This document shows positions 48,852 through 58,236 of a stretch of 64,000 bases of DNA, piece by piece (within the stretch, counting starts at the first letter, position 1; every line of letters starts with the position of its first letter). The notes beneath the pieces are model-generated. The model made no database searches, was not told where the DNA came from, and saw only the letters and a program-made list of their open reading frames with translations. The position numbers were made by a program, and so were the translations under genes. This DNA is from Eubacterium sp. (GTDB taxonomy: Bacteria; Bacillota; Clostridia; Lachnospirales; Lachnospiraceae), in the NCBI GenBank assembly GCA_024698585.1, contig JAILRB010000021.1, positions 62,001-126,000 of the forward strand, written 5' to 3'.

Positions 48852-49121
48852 TTATATTATTTTCATTCCCAAATAAATCAGTAATCCAATCCAAATCACG
48901 GAAATCACCGGGATTCCAATGACAAATTTCATATGCTTTGTCTTATGTCGAAAACATTGCATTCCTAAAAATGCACCGGCAAAACCACCAACGGCTGCAA
49001 AGCCAATCAATGTTTTCTCAGGAACTCTCCAAAGATTCTTTTTTGCCTTATATTTATCCACGCCATATGCCAAAAATGCAATGACATTCACAAACACCAG
49101 ATATATTCCTAAATATTGCAT
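48852..49121 (-). CDS. DUF1294 family membrane protein
   Basis: FLAYGVDKYKAKKNLWRVPEKTLIGFAAVGGFAGAFLGMQCFRHKTKHMKF. Confidence 0.9.
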   Translation of the reverse strand: MQYLGIYLVFVNVIAFLAYGVDKYKAKKNLWRVPEKTLIGFAAVGGFAGAFLGMQCFRHKTKHMKFVIGIPVISVIWIGLLIYLGMKII

Positions 49122-49135
49122 TACTTTCTCTCCCT

Positions 49136-49171
49136 TTTAGAAAAGGTGGCACTCATACATGCCACCTTTTA
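49136..49171 (-). terminator. Intrinsic terminator of aspS
   Basis: AAAAGGTGGCActcatacaTGCCACCTTTT hairpin. Confidence 0.8.
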
Positions 49172-49176
49172 ACTTC

Positions 49177-50964
49177 TTACTCGGTTTCCTCTTCCGTAAT
49201 TTCAATTGATAATTCCTGTAACTGTTTTTCATCAACTCTTCCCGGCGCCTCTGTCATAAGACAAGAAGCATCCTTCACCTTAGGAAACGCAATGACTTCA
49301 CGGATGTTGTCCTCGCCGGTCATATGCATCACCAAACGATCTAATCCGTAAGCAAGTCCTGCATGTGGTGGAACACCATATTTAAATGCATCTAAAAGGA
49401 ATCCGAACTGTTCCTGTGCTTCTTCATCGCTGAATCCTAATGCACGGAACATCTTCTCCTGAATATCTGCCTGATGGATTCTTACACTACCTCCACCGAT
49501 TTCTGAACCATTTAAAACAATATCGTATGCTTTCGCACGAACCTTTCCTAAATCTGTTTCAAGGTATGGAATATCTTCTTCCAACGGCATAGTGAACGGA
49601 TGATGCATTGCAAGGAAACGCTCCTGTTCATCAGACCATTCAAACTGTGGGAATTCCACAACCCAAAGGAAATTGAATTTTGACTGATCAATTAATTCCA
49701 GCTGTTCTCCTAATTCCAATCTTAAAGCGCCTAAAACGTTCCATACAATCTTATCGCGGTCAGCAGCAAAGAGTAATAAATCTCCCGGTTCACCGTCCAT
49801 TGCTGCAACCAGCTTGTTCAGTTCTTCTTCTGTCATGAATTTTGCAAAGGATGACTTGAAAGTTCCATCTTCATTGATGCAAAGATATGCAAGGCCTTTC
49901 GCACCATTTCCCTTTGCTGATTCCACTAATTTATCAATTTTCTTACGTGGCATTGCTCCCTGTCCCTTGACATTGATACCACGAACAGATCCACCATTTT
50001 CAATTGCACCGGTAAATACACCGAATCCACAGCCTTTTACCACGTCTGTAACATCCTTTAATTCCATACCAAATCTGGTATCCGGCTTATCAGAACCAAA
50101 ACGGTCCATCGCTTCCTGCCAGCTCATTCTAGGGAATGGTATCGGAACATCCACATCCAATACTTCCTTAAACAAAGCCTGCATCAGACGCTCATTTACA
50201 TCAATAACATCATCAATATCCACGAAAGATAATTCCATATCCACCTGTGTAAATTCCGGCTGTCTGTCGGCACGTAAATCTTCATCACGATAACATCTTG
50301 CAATCTGAAGATAACGGTCATATCCGGAACACATCAACAACTGCTTAAACAGCTGTGGTGACTGCGGTAACGCATAAAATCTTCCCGGATGAACACGGCT
50401 TGGAACCAAATAGTCTCTGGCACCTTCCGGTGTACTCTTACAAAGTGTTGGTGTTTCGATTTCCAGGAATCCTTCCTTGGACATAAACTGACGAATGAAA
50501 GTCGTTACATCACTACGCACTTTCAGATTCTTCTGAAGGTGTGGCTTTCTTAAATCAAGATAACGATATTTCAAACGTAATTCTTCTCTCGTATTCACAT
50601 CTTCTTCCACCGGGAATGGAGGTGTTTCTGATTCCGAAAGAATTCTTAAAGAATCCACAGTTACTTCGATATCACCGGTTTCCATTGCTTCATTGATTGC
50701 TCCGTCTCTCTTACGAACCTTACCAACTGCAGCAATAACAAATTCACTACGAAGAAGTTTTGCTTTTTCGAAAACTTCTCCATCATTTTCATCGAAAACT
50801 AACTGTAATAATCCGGTTCTGTCTCTTAAATCGATAAAGATTAAGCTTCCTAAATTTCTTCTTTTCTGAACCCAGCCCATGACGGTAACTGTTTCACCAA
50901 TGTTTTTATTTGATACTTCTGTACACCTGTGACTTCTATGAAGTCCCTGCATTGACTCTGCCAT
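49177..50964 (-). CDS. aspS: Aspartate--tRNA ligase
   Basis: HRCTEVSNKNIGETVTVMGWVQKRRNLGSLIFIDLRDRTGLLQLVF...PPHAGLAYGLDRLVMHMTG. Confidence 0.97.
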   Translation of the reverse strand: MAESMQGLHRSHRCTEVSNKNIGETVTVMGWVQKRRNLGSLIFIDLRDRTGLLQLVFDENDGEVFEKAKLLRSEFVIAAVGKVRKRDGAINEAMETGDIEVTVDSLRILSESETPPFPVEEDVNTREELRLKYRYLDLRKPHLQKNLKVRSDVTTFIRQFMSKEGFLEIETPTLCKSTPEGARDYLVPSRVHPGRFYALPQSPQLFKQLLMCSGYDRYLQIARCYRDEDLRADRQPEFTQVDMELSFVDIDDVIDVNERLMQALFKEVLDVDVPIPFPRMSWQEAMDRFGSDKPDTRFGMELKDVTDVVKGCGFGVFTGAIENGGSVRGINVKGQGAMPRKKIDKLVESAKGNGAKGLAYLCINEDGTFKSSFAKFMTEEELNKLVAAMDGEPGDLLLFAADRDKIVWNVLGALRLELGEQLELIDQSKFNFLWVVEFPQFEWSDEQERFLAMHHPFTMPLEEDIPYLETDLGKVRAKAYDIVLNGSEIGGGSVRIHQADIQEKMFRALGFSDEEAQEQFGFLLDAFKYGVPPHAGLAYGLDRLVMHMTGEDNIREVIAFPKVKDASCLMTEAPGRVDEKQLQELSIEITEEETE

Positions 50965-50973
50965 GATATCCTC

Positions 50974-52257
50974 CTATTTCAACGGATTTTTGAAAAACTC
51001 TTTAAAGTTTTCATATCCCTGTGATTTCAACTGTTCCTTCTGGAATTTCTTATTCTTGTTCATTCTGGTAACCAATACCTGTGTGCCATTCTTTCGTTCT
51101 TCCTGGGCCTGTGCAATCACATCACAGAGCGCCTGTCCATTGACACCTTTTTCAATCAGGTAAACAACCTTATCATAATCTTCCGGAATCTGGAATCCCT
51201 GTTCCATTAACAATAAAACAATTCGTTCGAATCCAATAGAGAATCCACACGCCGGTACATCATGTCCGGTAAATTTGCCAACCATCTTATCGTATCTTCC
51301 GCCACCGCCGCAGCTTCCGCCAAATTCAGGAATGGCAATTTCAAAAATGGTTCCTGTATAATAAGACATGCCTCGAACCAATGTCGGATCAAATACAATT
51401 TCAAAATCAGAAGACTTTGTAGCCTTCACGCTATCAATGATTTCATCCATCCACTGTTTCACATCATCACCCATATAGTCTCCAAGCTTTTCTGCCAGGA
51501 AGGCAATTGGATTTTCTTCTTTTTCAATCATTGCAAACAGTTCTGTGTATTTTTCAACACTTTCTTCTGCAAAATCATATTTAATCAGTTCTTCCTTCAC
51601 GCCGTCCAAACCGATTTTGTCCATTTTATCTAAAATAATGAATACACTGTCAAAACTTTCTTCCGGGAATCCACTGTAGGTAGCCATCGCTTTTAAGATT
51701 CTTCGTTCATTAATACGAATCTGAAAATTCTTAAATCCTAACTTTCCAAGGGTTGTGGTGGTCGCTAAGATCAACTCGATTTCTGCCAGATTACTTGGAT
51801 CTCCTAAGATATCAATATCGCACTGCATGAACTGACGATAACGTCCACGCTGAGGACGATCCGCTCTCCAAACATTTCCCATCTGTAATGCCTTAAATGG
51901 TGACGGTAAATCATTGGCATGGTTGGAATAATAACGAACCAATGGAACCGTTAAGTCATAACGGAGTCCGTTATCCACTAAATCTGCTTCGCTTTCTGCT
52001 GTTTCCAAATTTAATTTTTCCCCTCTCTTTAATACCTTAAAGATTAACTTCTCGTTTTCTCCACCCTGCTTATTGGTGAGGTTTTTTATATTTTCCACAC
52101 ATGGCGTTTCAATCTGTGTAAATCCAAACGCCTTGTAGGTATCCTTAATTACATTCTGTACATAATTTCTGATTTTCATCTCTTCCGGAAGAATATCTTT
52201 CATTCCGGTAACCGGTTTCTTACTTAATGCCATATTAACCACTGGGTTTCCCGACAT
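50974..52257 (-). CDS. hisS: Histidine--tRNA ligase
   Basis: VTGMKDILPEEMKIRNYVQNVI...QMGNVWRADRPQRGRYRQFMQCDIDILG...GGGGRYDKMVG. The internal Met at about 52233 is an alternative start. Confidence 0.95.
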   Translation of the reverse strand: MSGNPVVNMALSKKPVTGMKDILPEEMKIRNYVQNVIKDTYKAFGFTQIETPCVENIKNLTNKQGGENEKLIFKVLKRGEKLNLETAESEADLVDNGLRYDLTVPLVRYYSNHANDLPSPFKALQMGNVWRADRPQRGRYRQFMQCDIDILGDPSNLAEIELILATTTTLGKLGFKNFQIRINERRILKAMATYSGFPEESFDSVFIILDKMDKIGLDGVKEELIKYDFAEESVEKYTELFAMIEKEENPIAFLAEKLGDYMGDDVKQWMDEIIDSVKATKSSDFEIVFDPTLVRGMSYYTGTIFEIAIPEFGGSCGGGGRYDKMVGKFTGHDVPACGFSIGFERIVLLLMEQGFQIPEDYDKVVYLIEKGVNGQALCDVIAQAQEERKNGTQVLVTRMNKNKKFQKEQLKSQGYENFKEFFKNPLK

Positions 52258-52330
52258 TTTACGGGAATTCCTTTTCCTTTCTATTCATTAAATATTCACA
52301 TCGTTCTATTTTACTATTTTTTTTTAAGAA

Positions 52331-53788
52331 TCACAACCCCCGAAAGAACTCAGCCTTTCGCTCAATCATCTCATCTATTCGCTCAATATAAAGATCCACA
52401 TTCTTTAAGGTGTCAATTCGTTTCCCTTCTAATCTGTTTTCTGACAGAAGTTTTGTGACAGCTCCTGCACCAACCGCCCACACATCCTGATAGTCTCCCA
52501 TCATCAGAATATTGTAGAGACATTCCTTTCCCGGAATGGCATAGCCAATATTTTCCTGATTTCCCGCCATATTCTTCTGACGATATAAATAGTAAGGTTC
52601 CATCTGAAGTCCTTCCGCATAGGATGCAGCAATCTTCATCAGGTCGCTATCGTTCTCCATTTTAAGATCCTGATACTTTCCATAGTTCATGCTCATTCGG
52701 GAAGCACGCTTTAATGCCAGAGAATGCACTGTCAGGGATTCCGGCTGAAGTTTTGCCGCCTCTTCAAAGGAATACCGAATCATTTCCTCTGTTTCCTCCG
52801 GCAGTCCAAGGATAAAATCCATATTGACATTGTCAAAGCCTGCTTTTCTTGCCATCTTAAAAGCATCCTTCACCTGCTCTACCGTATGCTTTCTGCCAAT
52901 AATCTTTAAGGTTTCCTCATTCATAGTCTGTGGATTAATGGAAATCCGATCCACACCACATTCCTTTAACACCATTAGTTTTTCTTCTGTAATACTATCC
53001 GGTCGTCCTGCTTCCACAGTAAATTCCCGAACAGTAGTAAAATCGAAATTAGATTTCAAAGCCTCAATCAACCGTTTTAAATGCTCCGGTTCCAATGTTG
53101 TGGGCGTTCCACCGCCGATATAAACCGTATTCAGTTCTCTTCCCTTTAACTGTTCCCCCAGAAACTCCATTTCCTTAATCACTGCGGAAACATAGTCGTC
53201 TATTTTTTCCCGGTAACGTTGTACCGGAAAAGAAGTAAAGGAACAATACAAACATGTCGTTGGGCAAAAAGGAATCCCAACATACAGGCTGTATCCATTC
53301 TTATAATCCATATTCTGAAGTAGCTGGCGTTCCTTATTTGCCACCTGCATTGCCAGATTCAGTTTCTCCTCTGAAATCAGATATTCTTCTTTCATAAATA
53401 AACGGATTTCTTCCTCTGTTTTTCCTTCTTCCATCATCAATGCCGGGATTTTTGCCGGACGGATTCCTGTGAGGTTTCCCCATGGAAGTTCCTTTCCTGT
53501 ATCTTTTACAAACAGTTCATACAGCACTTTCTTTAATTCATTTTTCACAATTCTTCGCTGTGCTTCATCCTGACAATCTACCGAGATTTTTTTCTGTGCT
53601 TTCAAAAATTCCAGCCCTTTTGCAGAGATTTCCGCTGTAATTTCATTGTCACGAAAGAAAACCTGAATGGTTTTCGAAGCAGAAGCGTCTTCTTTATTCA
53701 CTTGAAAATCCTGTCCCGGATAAAACGCCTGCACCAATGACTGTACATCGTATTCAAAAACTGCCGGAGTTATTTTTATTGCTATCAT
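52331..53788 (-). CDS. hemZ: HemZ-type coproporphyrinogen III oxidase-like radical SAM protein
   Basis: SLYVGIPFCPTTCLYCSFTSFPVQRYR...NTVYIGGGTPTTLEPEHLKRLIEAL. Confidence 0.9.
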   Translation of the reverse strand: MIAIKITPAVFEYDVQSLVQAFYPGQDFQVNKEDASASKTIQVFFRDNEITAEISAKGLEFLKAQKKISVDCQDEAQRRIVKNELKKVLYELFVKDTGKELPWGNLTGIRPAKIPALMMEEGKTEEEIRLFMKEEYLISEEKLNLAMQVANKERQLLQNMDYKNGYSLYVGIPFCPTTCLYCSFTSFPVQRYREKIDDYVSAVIKEMEFLGEQLKGRELNTVYIGGGTPTTLEPEHLKRLIEALKSNFDFTTVREFTVEAGRPDSITEEKLMVLKECGVDRISINPQTMNEETLKIIGRKHTVEQVKDAFKMARKAGFDNVNMDFILGLPEETEEMIRYSFEEAAKLQPESLTVHSLALKRASRMSMNYGKYQDLKMENDSDLMKIAASYAEGLQMEPYYLYRQKNMAGNQENIGYAIPGKECLYNILMMGDYQDVWAVGAGAVTKLLSENRLEGKRIDTLKNVDLYIERIDEMIERKAEFFRGL

Positions 53789-53844
53789 ATGACATCCTTT
53801 TCAAACATTAAGGTGCCACCTGCGAAATCACAGGCGGCACTTTC

Positions 53845-54465
53845 TTAATAAATTCTTTTTTCATTTCCTATGGTAGTCTGTTCCATATGTCCGGCAAAAA
53901 CATCTGTTTCCTCCGGTAATACCAACAGTTTTTCTCGAATGGATTTCAAAAGCTGTGCTTCGCTTCCACCCGGAAAATCCGTTCTTCCACGACTACAATA
54001 GAAGATGGTATCTCCACTAAACAAAAGATTGGCATCCTTGATATAGAAGCAACCGCTTCCCGGCGTATGTCCCGGTGTCAGAATAAACTGCATCGGCACC
54101 CCTGCCACTTCAAATCGCTGCCCGTCCTTTAAGAACTGATCTGCGCAGACAGTAACATTTCCCATTCCTAACATTGCTGATAAATTATTTATCGGGCTTA
54201 ATAAAACCTGTTCTTCTTTTTCAGAACAATAAATCGGAATATGAAATCGTTCTTTCAAAGCTTCTGCAGCCCCCATATGATCAATATGACCATGGGTTAA
54301 CAGGATTGCCTTCGGCTTCATTTCCATCTTTGCAATATTAGCGAAAATCTTCACCTCATCATCTCCCGGATCTACAATAAAGCCTTCTCCGGAATCTGAA
54401 TTCTTTACCAAGTAACAATTCGTATATAATTGTCCTACTAAAACATTTCTTACTTCTAATTCCAT
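53845..54465 (-). CDS. MBL-fold metallohydrolase (glyoxalase II-like)
   Basis: YTNCYLVKNSDSGEGFIVDPGDDEVKIF...LTHGHIDHMGAAEAL...TPGHTPGSGCFYI...SGDTIF. Confidence 0.92.
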   Translation of the reverse strand: MELEVRNVLVGQLYTNCYLVKNSDSGEGFIVDPGDDEVKIFANIAKMEMKPKAILLTHGHIDHMGAAEALKERFHIPIYCSEKEEQVLLSPINNLSAMLGMGNVTVCADQFLKDGQRFEVAGVPMQFILTPGHTPGSGCFYIKDANLLFSGDTIFYCSRGRTDFPGGSEAQLLKSIREKLLVLPEETDVFAGHMEQTTIGNEKRIY

Positions 54466-54474
54466 TATTCCATC

Positions 54475-55320
54475 CTACTGTTTATTGGAAATCAACTTTA
54501 GCGAAAGGGGAAGATTTCCAATAATCATTCTTCTGCCAATCACATTTGCATGATCAAAGCTGGCTGTACTAAGAACCCGAATCGGGTCATTTTCCAATTC
54601 TCCCAATCCAATCGTTCCTAGCAATTCCTTGTTATACATCAAATATAGATTTTCTTTCTTCTGACCGGAAAGACGTTTTTTCAGATTTTGTCTTTTTCCC
54701 TTGGACAAGGTCAAAACGAAAATCCCCGTAACTTCTTCTGAAATAGCATCCGTAACCGATTCAATCCGGAAGTCGGAAATTTCATTCCATTCCAGGACCC
54801 TCTGGTAATAGTTCTTTCCCGACCGGAAAAACTGCTCTGACATTTGTTCTTCCATCGTAGGTGCCTGTTCACATTCCATGCAGACATAAACATCTTCTAC
54901 TCGGGTCAGCGTTTCGATATTTGCCTCTCCGGCATAATTTCGATCCATTCGTACTTCAATGGTGTCATCGCTTAATTGTTTTACTTCTGCTTTTTCATCC
55001 CAGGACTGTGCCCTGTATTTCAATCGGTCCATCGTCTGACGCAATTCTTCTTCCGTATAGTTCTCGGATTGAATCCGATAGGTCAGTACGGCATAAAGTT
55101 TAGGTTCCTTGGTTGTCGTTTCTTGTGGTTTCTGCGTCATCGATGAAACCCATTTTATCGGATTTCCAAAAGAGAAGGCTCCCATATATATTCCAAAAAA
55201 GATTGCCGTAATTGCCGCCAATATTCCCAAGAATCGATAGGGCGTCTTTCCTTTACGCTCTGTTTCTTCCATCCGTTCTCCTTTATCCCATGGTTCTTTC
55301 AATATCAATAATACTGTCAA
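54475..55320 (-). CDS. Membrane-anchored protein with diverged SecD P1-like extracytoplasmic domain
   Basis: One TM (FLGILAAITAIFFGIYMGAFSFG); YRIQSENYTEEELRQTMDRLKYRAQSWDEKAEVKQLSDDTIEVRM resembles SecD 'tRakLekRv...I.VeiPG'; GIFVLTLSKGKRQNLKKRL and STASFDHANVIGRRMIIGNLPLSLKLI resemble the SecD P1 C-terminal half. Confidence 0.6.
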   Translation of the reverse strand: MTVLLILKEPWDKGERMEETERKGKTPYRFLGILAAITAIFFGIYMGAFSFGNPIKWVSSMTQKPQETTTKEPKLYAVLTYRIQSENYTEEELRQTMDRLKYRAQSWDEKAEVKQLSDDTIEVRMDRNYAGEANIETLTRVEDVYVCMECEQAPTMEEQMSEQFFRSGKNYYQRVLEWNEISDFRIESVTDAISEEVTGIFVLTLSKGKRQNLKKRLSGQKKENLYLMYNKELLGTIGLGELENDPIRVLSTASFDHANVIGRRMIIGNLPLSLKLISNKQ

Positions 55321-57568
55321 TGGAACGAATCTTCTTAATCAGTCCATTTAACTCATCCGTTCCCTGAATCTCAAAGCCCATGGAGATGGTGGCAACATCA
55401 GATTTGCTCACACGACTGCTCATGGACATAACGTCGATATTTCTCTCTGTGAACACTTTGGAAAGGTCTGCCAGAATACCAACACGGTTATGTGCATAAA
55501 TGGCAATTTCAGCCATATATTTGCCATCCTGCTGACCTTCATCCGCAGCCCAGCTGGCTTCAATCAGTCTGGCTCTGTCAAAGTCAGGCAGATTCAGGAT
55601 ATTAATACAATCGGTTCGATGAATGGAAACACCACGTCCGCGAGTAACAAATCCTACGATTTCGTCTCCCGGTACCGGACTACAACATTTCGAGAATCGA
55701 ACCGCCACATCATCCATACCTTCCACGATGATTCCACTCTTGGAAGATTTTGATGTGCTTTCTCTCTTATAATCAGCCGCTGCTTCCAGCACTTCCTCAT
55801 CGGTAACCGGCTTCTTATGATCCTTCTCATATTCGTCCAACAGTTTATTGACAATCTGTCCTTCCTTCAGTCCACCATGCCCGATGGAAGCCATCAAAGA
55901 ATTCCAGTCCTTGTAACTGTATTTCAGACGAACCTTATCCATATATTCCGGTTTCAAAATATCTGCAAGCACAATTCCCTTTGCCTTACAATATTTATCC
56001 ACCATGTCTTTTCCTTTAACAACATTTTCTTCTTTGTTCTGCTGTTTAAACCACTGGTTGATTTTGTTCTTTGCCTGTGTACTCTTTACAATCTTCAGCC
56101 AGTCCATGCTTGGTCCGGTTGAATTATTGGAAGTCACGATTTCCAGACGGTCACCATTCTGAATCTTGTAATCAATGTTTACCATCTTTCCATTGACACG
56201 GGCGCCAATCATTTTATTCCCTACCGCACTATGAATGCTGTAAGCAAAGTCAATCGGCGTGGAACCGTTCGGAAGATTCTTTAAATCTCCGTTTGGTGTG
56301 AAACAATATACATATTCCGAGAACATGTTTAAATCGTCTTTTAACAGATTTAAGAATTCATGGTTATCAGACAAATCTCTCTGCCATTCCAGAATCTGTC
56401 TCAGCCACGCAATCTTCTGTTCCTCATTGTTTCCATCACCGGTAATGTTTTCCTTATATTTCCAATGAGCTGCGATACCATATTCCGCAGTCTTATGCAT
56501 TTCCATGGTACGAATCTGAATTTCAAATGGCTGTCCGTTCGGTCCAATCAACGTCGTATGCAATGACTGGTACATATTCTGCTTCGGCATGGCAATGTAA
56601 TCTTTAAAACGTCCCGGTACCGGGGTGTATTTTTCATGAATGATTCCCAAGGCACCATAGCATTCCATAACGGAATCCACAATGATACGGATGGCAAATA
56701 CATCGTAAATCTGATCCAGTGTCTTGTTCTGATTCACCATCTTTTTATAGATACTGAAATAATGCTTTACTCGACCATCAATAGTCGCTTTAATTCCAGC
56801 CTTTTCAATATGACCTGCCACTTCTGCAATCAGGTCTGCCATAAATTCTTCACGATGCTCCAGACGTTCATGAACGCCATCCACGATTTCACGATAACGT
56901 TCCGGCTCCAGATAACGAAGAGCCAAGTCGTCTAATTCAATCTTAATCTTGGAAATACCGAGTCTGTCAGCAATCGGTGAATAGATATCCATGGTCTCAC
57001 GGGATTTTTCTTTCTGCTTTTCCGGTCTCATATACTGCAAGGTACGCATGTTATGCAGACGGTCAGCCAGTTTAATCAGAATAACACGAATATCCTTCGC
57101 CATGGCGAGGAACATCTTTCGCAGATTTTCTGCCTGTTCCTCAACTTTATCCATATCATAATCTAACTTTGTTAATTTTGTTACACCATCCACCAGGTCA
57201 GTAATTTCAACACCAAATTCCTTAATCATCTGTTCCCTGGTAACGGTAGTGTCTTCCATGACATCATGAAGCAATCCTGCCATGATGGACTCTTTATCCA
57301 ATTCCAAATCCGCTAAGATTAAAGCGGTATGAAGTGGATGAATAATATAAGGTTCTCCGGATTTTCTCTTCTGGTCTCCATGAGAAGCCTTTGCGAACTC
57401 ATAGCCTCGTTCAATTAATTCCAAATCGTCAGCTGACGGATGATAGTGCTTAATCTTATCAATTAAGCGTGCATACAGTTCCTCCGGTGTTGCATGTTCC
57501 TCTTCTTTTGGAATCACACCATGATTTTCAATTTTTACGTTTCTGATTTCTTCGCTCATAGTCAACAC
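55283..57568 (-). CDS. relA: Bifunctional (p)ppGpp synthetase/hydrolase RelA/SpoT
   Basis: HD domain (LLHDVMEDTTVTREQ), synthetase (YQSLHTTLIGPNGQPFEIQIRT), TGS and ACT domains; 761 aa. Confidence 0.96.
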   Translation of the reverse strand: MLTMSEEIRNVKIENHGVIPKEEEHATPEELYARLIDKIKHYHPSADDLELIERGYEFAKASHGDQKRKSGEPYIIHPLHTALILADLELDKESIMAGLLHDVMEDTTVTREQMIKEFGVEITDLVDGVTKLTKLDYDMDKVEEQAENLRKMFLAMAKDIRVILIKLADRLHNMRTLQYMRPEKQKEKSRETMDIYSPIADRLGISKIKIELDDLALRYLEPERYREIVDGVHERLEHREEFMADLIAEVAGHIEKAGIKATIDGRVKHYFSIYKKMVNQNKTLDQIYDVFAIRIIVDSVMECYGALGIIHEKYTPVPGRFKDYIAMPKQNMYQSLHTTLIGPNGQPFEIQIRTMEMHKTAEYGIAAHWKYKENITGDGNNEEQKIAWLRQILEWQRDLSDNHEFLNLLKDDLNMFSEYVYCFTPNGDLKNLPNGSTPIDFAYSIHSAVGNKMIGARVNGKMVNIDYKIQNGDRLEIVTSNNSTGPSMDWLKIVKSTQAKNKINQWFKQQNKEENVVKGKDMVDKYCKAKGIVLADILKPEYMDKVRLKYSYKDWNSLMASIGHGGLKEGQIVNKLLDEYEKDHKKPVTDEEVLEAAADYKRESTSKSSKSGIIVEGMDDVAVRFSKCCSPVPGDEIVGFVTRGRGVSIHRTDCINILNLPDFDRARLIEASWAADEGQQDGKYMAEIAIYAHNRVGILADLSKVFTERNIDVMSMSSRVSKSDVATISMGFEIQGTDELNGLIKKIRSIDSIIDIERTMG

Positions 57569-57631
57569 CTTCTCCCTTTCTTCTGAACAATTTTTCTCCT
57601 CAAATTCGAAGACTCTCCCCAGGTTCGAATT

Positions 57632-58207
57632 CTATTTTCCATCATAAGTAACCACTGCTTCCACGTTATAATTCTTCAGTTTTTCTCTCCCCTTTAATCC
57701 TGCTAATTCAATCAGGAATAAACATCCCACTACTTCTCCACCAAGCTGTTCAATCAGTTTAATGGACGCTTCTATGGTACCACCGGTTGCAATTAAATCA
57801 TCCACAATTAATACCTTCTGTCCCGGCTTGATTGCATCCGTATGAATTTCAATTTCTGCCTGTCCATATTCCAAATCATATTTCTGAGAAATAGTCTCGC
57901 AAGGAAGCTTTCCTTTTTTACGAACAGGAATGAATCCCTTCTTCCAATCCTTTGCAATCGGCATACCAAAAATAAATCCTCTGGATTCCAGACCAACGAT
58001 TGCATCCACATCCTCTTTTAAGTAGTCAGCCACTTTCTCCATGGCTTCCACGGATGTTACCAATCCCTCTGCATCCTGTATCACCGTTGTGACATCTCTG
58101 AAGATAATTCCCGGTTCCGGAAAATCAGGAATACTTCTCACATAAGTATCTACCTGTTCTGCCAATGCTTTTCTCTCATTTTCTTTTAGTTTTAATGCTT
58201 CCTGCAT
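57632..58207 (-). CDS. apt: Adenine phosphoribosyltransferase
   Basis: IPDFPEPGIIFRDVTTVIQDAEGL...GLESRGFIFGMPIA...KVLIVDDLIATGGTIEAS; start at internal Met MQEALKL. Confidence 0.95.
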   Translation of the reverse strand: MQEALKLKENERKALAEQVDTYVRSIPDFPEPGIIFRDVTTVIQDAEGLVTSVEAMEKVADYLKEDVDAIVGLESRGFIFGMPIAKDWKKGFIPVRKKGKLPCETISQKYDLEYGQAEIEIHTDAIKPGQKVLIVDDLIATGGTIEASIKLIEQLGGEVVGCLFLIELAGLKGREKLKNYNVEAVVTYDGK

Positions 58208-58236
58208 GTCTTCTCCTCCACGTATCATTAATCTAT

